In this document: positions 7,001 through 10,126 of the stretch, one piece after another
Layout: each line of letters begins with the position of its first letter
Numbering within the stretch: position 1 is the stretch's first letter
Assembly: GCA_020441345.1 (NCBI GenBank)
Contig: JAGRMK010000040.1
Coordinates: 1-10,126, forward strand
Reading direction: 5' to 3'
Source: Paracoccaceae bacterium
GTDB taxonomy: Bacteria; Pseudomonadota; Alphaproteobacteria; Rhodobacterales; Rhodobacteraceae
Length of the DNA: 10,126 bases
Position numbers and translations under genes: made by a program
The notes under the pieces: model-generated
Seen by the model: the letters and a program-made list of their open reading frames with translations, nothing else
Database searches by the model: none
What the model was told of the DNA's origin: nothing

Positions 7001-8119
7001 CACGTCAGCATCCTGCGCCGCAGCGGCACGGATGGCCCGTCGGTTCCGGCCTGGGAAAACGGGTTCCTGCCGTTTCAAGGCGCGGCAATCAAGCTGGTGC
7101 ATCTGGACGGCCCCGAACAGCAAGCCGCGTTGCTAAGGGACCGCGACCGGCCATGGCCCCGCTCGCACAAGGTCTGGCCCAGTTTCCAGCCGGTTCGGCT
7201 GGGGCGCAAGAGCAACGCGCTTGACCTGGTGTCGGACCCGGTGCGGCTGGCGCGGGTCAACGCCGCGCCGGTCGCGGTGGTCGCCTGCCTGCGCAACGAA
7301 TCCTTCATGATCGCCCGGTTTCTCGATCATTACCGCGCGCTGGGCGTGCAGGGGTTCCTGATCGCCGACAACGGATCGGACGATGGCACGGTCGAGTATC
7401 TGGCGGCGCAGCCCGACGTGGCGCTGTTCTCGGTCGATACGCCCTATGCGGATTCGCATTACGGGGTCGCGTGGCAACAGGCCCTGATAGCGAATTTCCG
7501 CTGCGGGCGCTGGTCGTTGATGGCCGATGCCGATGAGTTCCTGTTCTGGAACACCGACCTGTCCGGATCGATGCCCGATCTGGTGCGGGGCTTCGATGCC
7601 GAAGGGGCGACGGCGGCGCGGGTGTTCATGCTGGACATGTATCCGCAAGGGCCGCTGTCGGGCGCGGACTTCGCCGCAGCCGGGCCGTTCGCGCAGGCCC
7701 CTTTCGTGGATCGCGCGCCATTTCTGGCGGTATCGGGCGCGCGGGGGCCGTTTTCCAACGAGCCGATCTGGACCAGCGCGCTGCGTCACCGGCTGATCCC
7801 CGGTTCGCGCGCCGAATTGTTCGTGGCGCAGAAATACGCATTGCTGAAATACCAGCCCTGGATGCAGTTGAGCGCCGGGTTGCATTTCGTCGCCAATGCC
7901 AACCCGTCGCGGCGCGAGCTGGTCTTTGCGCATTTCAAATACAACGCCGCATTTCGTGCCAAGGCGCGGGCCGAGGTCGCGCGCCGGCAGCATTTCAACG
8001 ATGCCGAGGAATACCGTCACTATCTGGCGTTGCTCTCGGAGGGGCGAGAAATGGTGTTCGATCCCGAGGTTTCGGTGCGCTTTGACGCCTGCGATTTCGT
8101 GCGCGCGCGCTGTGGCTAG
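4010..8119 (+). CDS. Giant multidomain glycosyltransferase: galectin-like + helical region + GT31-like + GT92/GT2-like
   Basis: This 1369-residue protein has no signal peptide or membrane helix. (a) Residues ~8-138 look like a galectin domain: FHVSIRR (38-44), VIVVN (48-52), W59, E62, FP (65-66), PVEVAFGPWAVTLSVAGQRI (75-94), DRLPR (98-102). (b) Residues ~140-235 are beta-rich and unassigned. (c) Residues ~245-790 are Ala/Leu/Arg-rich and helical, perhaps TPR-like, and unrecognised. (d) Residues ~795-1035 resemble GT31 galactosyltransferase: R-x-x-A-I-R-E-G-W (811-819), DDYEGLPEKTLAMTRW (852-867), KVDDDCFLDP (879-888) with the metal-binding DDD, GGSGYALSRRA (944-954) and ED (977-978) followed by VG. 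(e) Residues ~1086-1369 resemble Glyco_tranf_2_4/GT92: VVACLRNESFMIARFLDHY (1090-1108), IADNGSDDGT (1118-1127), MADADEF (1171-1177), HFKYN (1308-1312). Family knowledge suggests two sequential sugar transfers, perhaps galactose, with the galectin part holding the acceptor; this is inference. It is probably in an operon with the upstream GT2 gene and ends 18 nt from the convergent GT4 gene. Confidence 0.88.
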   Translation: MLLFRASRGARFRCEADFTRDQAMNLHFHDAARRVTPFHVSIRRDEKVIVVNRRSVAGWHREIVFPALFAQEPVPVEVAFGPWAVTLSVAGQRIGRFDRLPRCDARGRYKLRRGFPQLRWIAYVDIEGATVPGSVLIDGPTQISPRYDVPHVNDAFEVVLDIAPDQIASQDGTAVLRIAGFDETIPTVLCRLPYAAEAGQGGARAQALVGLVPGRVWATGADRLEIELMASGGRRLGAVTLTRAEAAQRIGALVQTGALVNDDRAALQAIEHARHAGILARLTPEQRVGLLRVAGHYRLDRYLLDGQRVPPPPASEPRDRQGIDALRDRFTATLRQSPQTDAIALLQALMAETALPRQARKALLIALTEWFCLNGGMSDLARLWRAQGLRAGATPPDADAWALSASLPLLYAEERFAEVAEVLRRLARPVPGWVLSPCIGWVAGALARATPGLDGVRPDADQRCAILRGVMRWVSVQSKSYWGRAPCLVLIDGLVALLAAGNRGPATEYTALVRRVLRVYPLSPAFWAAVEASKAADDWSLPAPMAEAHRAFAELRALLAQGAAETPEERARLDRALRVFQTLGCADLARFRRDLFGPAGVPSVAGALPCPDDIRAAGLNPQDAALRLIAHPLAVDRAADRPEALAKAAQDGMKTAYVHAPKGPFGALQAQVFQDATRLLHAPDAALLEGLLDRLAPLADARGRFLGLGVALGLVNGLLSQGRSVEAAQVARRIATLAAKPADSPAPALAFAALIHTHPDHAVTRQLQTALAGRMGVAPALPDAQDLHQPVNPLLDTVVCVYTCRANLGTRVRAIREGWMRLLPPMGVPCLVFVGDGDGRREGDVVHLAAPDDYEGLPEKTLAMTRWVQDNTRFSWLVKVDDDCFLDPQAFFADLAYRKFDYYGRPLARARGSMDRAWHMAKSTSARGRLELDKSPEPSIYADGGSGYALSRRAMMALCDAAASPEGQTLRHLSFMEDKLVGDLLALRRIPLSGEDYHVSILRRSGTDGPSVPAWENGFLPFQGAAIKLVHLDGPEQQAALLRDRDRPWPRSHKVWPSFQPVRLGRKSNALDLVSDPVRLARVNAAPVAVVACLRNESFMIARFLDHYRALGVQGFLIADNGSDDGTVEYLAAQPDVALFSVDTPYADSHYGVAWQQALIANFRCGRWSLMADADEFLFWNTDLSGSMPDLVRGFDAEGATAARVFMLDMYPQGPLSGADFAAAGPFAQAPFVDRAPFLAVSGARGPFSNEPIWTSALRHRLIPGSRAELFVAQKYALLKYQPWMQLSAGLHFVANANPSRRELVFAHFKYNAAFRAKARAEVARRQHFNDAEEYRHYLALLSEGREMVFDPEVSVRFDACDFVRARCG
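4031..4423 (+). other. Galectin-like domain coding segment of the giant protein
   Basis: This encodes residues 8-138. The carbohydrate-contact pattern of galectins (H-x-N-x-R, V-x-N, W-x-x-E-x-R) appears as H39-x-S41-x-R43, V50-x-N52, W59-x-x-E62-x-V64. The H-to-R, V-to-N, N-to-W and W-to-E spacings are the same as in galectin-1. The loop between R43 and V50 is four residues shorter. Two contacts differ (Asn to Ser, second Arg to Val). This is assigned by eye without a profile search. Confidence 0.65.
6392..7114 (+). other. GT31-like (Galactosyl_T) catalytic segment of the giant protein
   Basis: This encodes residues 795-1035. The order of motifs is that of beta-1,3-galactosyl/N-acetylglucosaminyl/Fringe enzymes: an Arg-rich IREGW helix, the D-x-Y-x-x-L-x-x-K-T segment, WLVKVDDDCF with the DDD triad at 881-883, the Gly-rich GYALS acceptor loop at 947-951, and the E977-D978 pair expected to hold the catalytic base. 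All key acidic residues are present, so it should be active. Confidence 0.7.
7265..8116 (+). other. GT92/Glyco_tranf_2_4-like segment of the giant protein
   Basis: This encodes residues 1086-1369. The C-L-R-N-E start, the DNGSDDGT nucleotide-binding loop, the D-x-D-E-F metal site and a late conserved His (H1308 in FAHFKYN) are in the order seen in this family. All key residues are present. Telling GT92 from generic GT2_4 would need a profile search. Confidence 0.7.
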
Positions 8120-8137
8120 CAGCCCGGTGGCGGTCCG

Positions 8138-9598
8138 TCAGGCCTTCGCCCGATAAAGCGCGATGAGCGCGTCGAGATGGCCGGCCATGTCCACCGGTGC
8201 CTTGGCGCGGGACCAGTAGCGATCCGGCGTGACCGACCCGTCCAGCACTCCGGCGAGACCGCGCGCGAAATCACCGGTGTCACCCGCCCGGAACACGAGA
8301 TCGGCGCAATCGCCCAGTTCCTGCGCGCCGCCCCGGTCCGAGGTCAGCAGGGGAACGTGACGGGCGTGCATCTCGATCGCGACCTGTGGCAGGTTGTCTT
8401 CCCAGACGACCGGCACCAGCCCAAGATCGACATCGGCCAGCAGCCCGTCCAGATCGTCATGCGTATAGCCATCGACATGTCGCAGCTCGGCGATATGCGC
8501 GGCGGCGGTGGCCAGAAGGCGCATCGCCTCGGCATCGCCGGTCCGTGCGGCGACTGTCAACCGCACCTTGCGCGCGATCTCGGCAGGCAGGGCCGCCAGC
8601 GCGCGCATCAGGAAATGGAACCCCTTGTCGCGGCGCATATAGCCCAGATAGGCCAACCGCAGCGTGCCGTCGGCATGCAGAAACCTGTCGCGCGGTCTTG
8701 TCCGGTGCCAGGCCTCGGCGGCGCGGGTGCCGATATACCGCGTGTGAAGCCGGTCGCGGGCGATGCCATGCGCTTCGGCGATCTGGCGCACCCGGTTCGA
8801 TACGCAGACCACGGCATCGCATCGGGTGTTTATCAACGCCACCATGCGCGCGCGGCGTTCGGCGAAGGGGCGGCCATCTGGCGCAGCGGGGCTGGCTGCC
8901 GGCGCGATGCGCCGGGCATGGCGCAGGCGCAGCACGCGACGGGCGGCACGCCAGGCCAGACCCAGCGCCGGGCGAAACGCCTTGTCATGGGCCCAGGTCC
9001 CCGGCCTGACGCCGATTCGCGACAGGTTCCAGCCCACCGCATAGGCCAGACGCGCGGCGCGCGGGTCTGGGTGCGCGGGCAGGCACGTGACACAACGTTG
9101 CCCTGCGTCGAAACCGGGGCAGGTTTCGGTCTCGGCGTGCCACAGGTTCACCTGTGGGCAGATCGGATAGTAGTTGTGCAGCGACAGCACGAATTTGGTT
9201 CCCGGCCAGCGCTCTTTCAGAGCCAGGACATGCGCGGGCAGCCCTTCGAGGTTGTTGAAATGGATCACGTCCCAGGGACCGGTGCGATCCACGAAGGCGG
9301 CAAAGGCAGCTTCGGTCGCAGGGTGATCAAGCTGCGCGGCTCCGCCGAAATCGGCGTGCGATGGCGCCACCAGGCCCGAGTTGACCAGGCAATAGCGCGG
9401 GCTCGGCCCGGCATCGAGGGTCTCGATACGCGGCGGGCCGGGGCGCAGGTCATAGGCCAGCCCCGATGACAGGAACGCGGTTTCGATCCCTTCCCGCGCG
9501 GCCAGCCCCTCGATCAGGTTGCGCTGATAGACACTGACACCGCCGCCCCGCTGCTCGGGGTCGCGGTAATCGACCCAGTTGTAATAGAGAACCCTCAC
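8138..9598 (-). CDS. Family 4 glycosyltransferase (GT-B fold)
   Basis: This 486-residue protein is a retaining GT-B enzyme of the GT4 type. Domain one opens with MRVLYYNWVDY and a Gly-rich acceptor loop GGGVSVYQRNL (18-28), then DVIHFNNLEG (110-119) and SLHNYYPICPQ (139-149). Domain two has AYLGYMRRDKGFHFLMRAL (316-334) and the donor-binding segment VWEDNLPQVAIEMHA (398-412), with D401 and E409 in E-x7-E positions (Asp in the first place). TSDRGGAQEL (419-428) follows. Four cysteines at 147, 160, 169 and 172 cluster between the acceptor region and the linker, a pattern seen in some GT4 relatives that may bind a metal. The start is GTG at 9596-9598. It overlaps the TGA of the upstream gene in GTGA, and GGGGA lies 3 nt before it, so translation is probably coupled. 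Sugar and acceptor are unknown. It may add to the same glycan as the convergent genes. Confidence 0.9.
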   Translation of the reverse strand: MRVLYYNWVDYRDPEQRGGGVSVYQRNLIEGLAAREGIETAFLSSGLAYDLRPGPPRIETLDAGPSPRYCLVNSGLVAPSHADFGGAAQLDHPATEAAFAAFVDRTGPWDVIHFNNLEGLPAHVLALKERWPGTKFVLSLHNYYPICPQVNLWHAETETCPGFDAGQRCVTCLPAHPDPRAARLAYAVGWNLSRIGVRPGTWAHDKAFRPALGLAWRAARRVLRLRHARRIAPAASPAAPDGRPFAERRARMVALINTRCDAVVCVSNRVRQIAEAHGIARDRLHTRYIGTRAAEAWHRTRPRDRFLHADGTLRLAYLGYMRRDKGFHFLMRALAALPAEIARKVRLTVAARTGDAEAMRLLATAAAHIAELRHVDGYTHDDLDGLLADVDLGLVPVVWEDNLPQVAIEMHARHVPLLTSDRGGAQELGDCADLVFRAGDTGDFARGLAGVLDGSVTPDRYWSRAKAPVDMAGHLDALIALYRAKA

Positions 9599-10126
9599 CG
9601 GTCCCCGTCCGCGCCGGGCAAGAGGGCATCGAGCCGCTTTTCCAGTGCGATCAGTTTGAGCGCGCTCTGCTGTTGCAGGCTGCGCAAATGCGCCAGTTCC
9701 CCGGCCAGCAGGATGACCAGGTCGCGCAGGGCGCGCGCTTCGGCGTTGTCCTGGATGCGGGGCAGATCAGCGGTCATTGCCCCAAGGTCGAGCGCGGCAC
9801 CGGGTAGCGTGGCGAGAGTGGTGATGCCAGCGCGCGCCGCCTGGGCGATCGCGTCGAGATCCGGTGTCCCCTTCAGCTCCTCTTGGGCGTCCTCGGCGAC
9901 GAGGTTGGCCGCCATGCGGGTCGCGGCCTGATCGACCATCCATTTCGGCAGGTTCGCACGGAGGAGGGCGCGCTGGATGTCCAGGATCCGGTCGTCCAGC
10001 CGGGGGTTGGGGTCGCGCGGGGGGGTGATGGCGGTGACCGGCACCGCAAAGCCCAGCGTTTCAAGAAAATCGGCATAGAGCGCGTCGCCGTCGCGCAGTC
10101 CGTCGTGGAACTGCCGCAACTCCACC
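9595..10126 (-). CDS. Protein of unknown function, C-terminal part (5' end outside window)
   Basis: The last 176 or so residues are visible. The frame is open to the window edge, and the GTG at 10125 is probably an internal Val codon. I do not recognise the family with confidence. The first 55 residues (pattern F-x-x-G-L-R-D-G-D-x-L-Y-A-D-F-L near residues 6-21, then NPRLDD at 40-45) recall the C-terminal tails of some uncharacterised alphaproteobacterial polysaccharide-locus or sulfotransferase-like proteins; this is a weak impression. Residues about 126-168 look like an amphipathic helix or coiled coil with regularly spaced Leu (ALRDLVILLAGELAHLRSL, then ALKLIALEKRLDALL). No membrane segment is visible. 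It is translationally coupled to the GT4 gene by a 4-nt overlap (9595-9598), so the two products probably work together. The full function cannot be judged from this part. Confidence 0.75.
   Translation of the reverse strand, partial: VELRQFHDGLRDGDALYADFLETLGFAVPVTAITPPRDPNPRLDDRILDIQRALLRANLPKWMVDQAATRMAANLVAEDAQEELKGTPDLDAIAQAARAGITTLATLPGAALDLGAMTADLPRIQDNAEARALRDLVILLAGELAHLRSLQQQSALKLIALEKRLDALLPGADGDR

Noticed and set aside
6068..7123. Minus-strand open frame opposite the GT31-like domain
   Set aside because: It is the antisense shadow of a clearly conserved glycosyltransferase frame, and no motif is seen.
8114..8124. Short hairpin (GGCT-AGC-AGCC) at the end of the giant gene as a terminator between convergent genes
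   Set aside because: The stem is only four base pairs and there is no T-tract on either side.
8177..9469. Plus-strand open frame of about 430 codons opposite the GT4 gene
   Set aside because: The GT4 motifs on the other strand are unambiguous. This translation has no recognisable features.

Overview
The window is about two-thirds G+C and densely coding. The reading frames look like those of a Rhodobacterales-type alphaproteobacterium (Paracoccus/Roseobacter relatives). This rests on the close family match of the aspartate-semialdehyde dehydrogenase tail and on codon use, not on any database search. The left edge is a core metabolic gene. Everything to its right looks like an accessory glycan-assembly locus.

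Layout: (1) 2-346, +, the 3' end of asd. (2) 349-1188 and 1268-1933, both -, two different PAPS-type sulfotransferases in a small operon that converges on asd with a 2-nt gap. (3) 1934-2113, a 180-bp divergent intergenic region with a weak candidate promoter for the sulfotransferases. (4) 2114-3940, +, a family 2 glycosyltransferase whose C-terminal half is a degenerate second copy of the same fold. (5) 4010-8119, +, a 1369-residue protein with a galectin-like N-terminus, a long helical middle of unknown function, a GT31-like galactosyltransferase domain and a C-terminal GT92/GT2-like domain. (6) 8138-9598, -, a family 4 (GT-B) glycosyltransferase, convergent with the giant gene. (7) 9595-10126, -, the 3' part of an unidentified gene that overlaps the GT4 start by 4 nt.

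Together the genes encode at least four glycosyltransferase active sites and two sulfotransferases, with no polymerase, flippase or export gene visible. The simplest reading is a locus that builds and sulfates a surface or secreted glycan. The giant protein is the standout. Galectin plus GT31 is the architecture of plant hydroxyproline/N-glycan beta-1,3-galactosyltransferases, and it appears here in a bacterial protein with a second glycosyltransferase domain added. A galactose-containing, possibly sulfated product is a reasonable but unproven inference.
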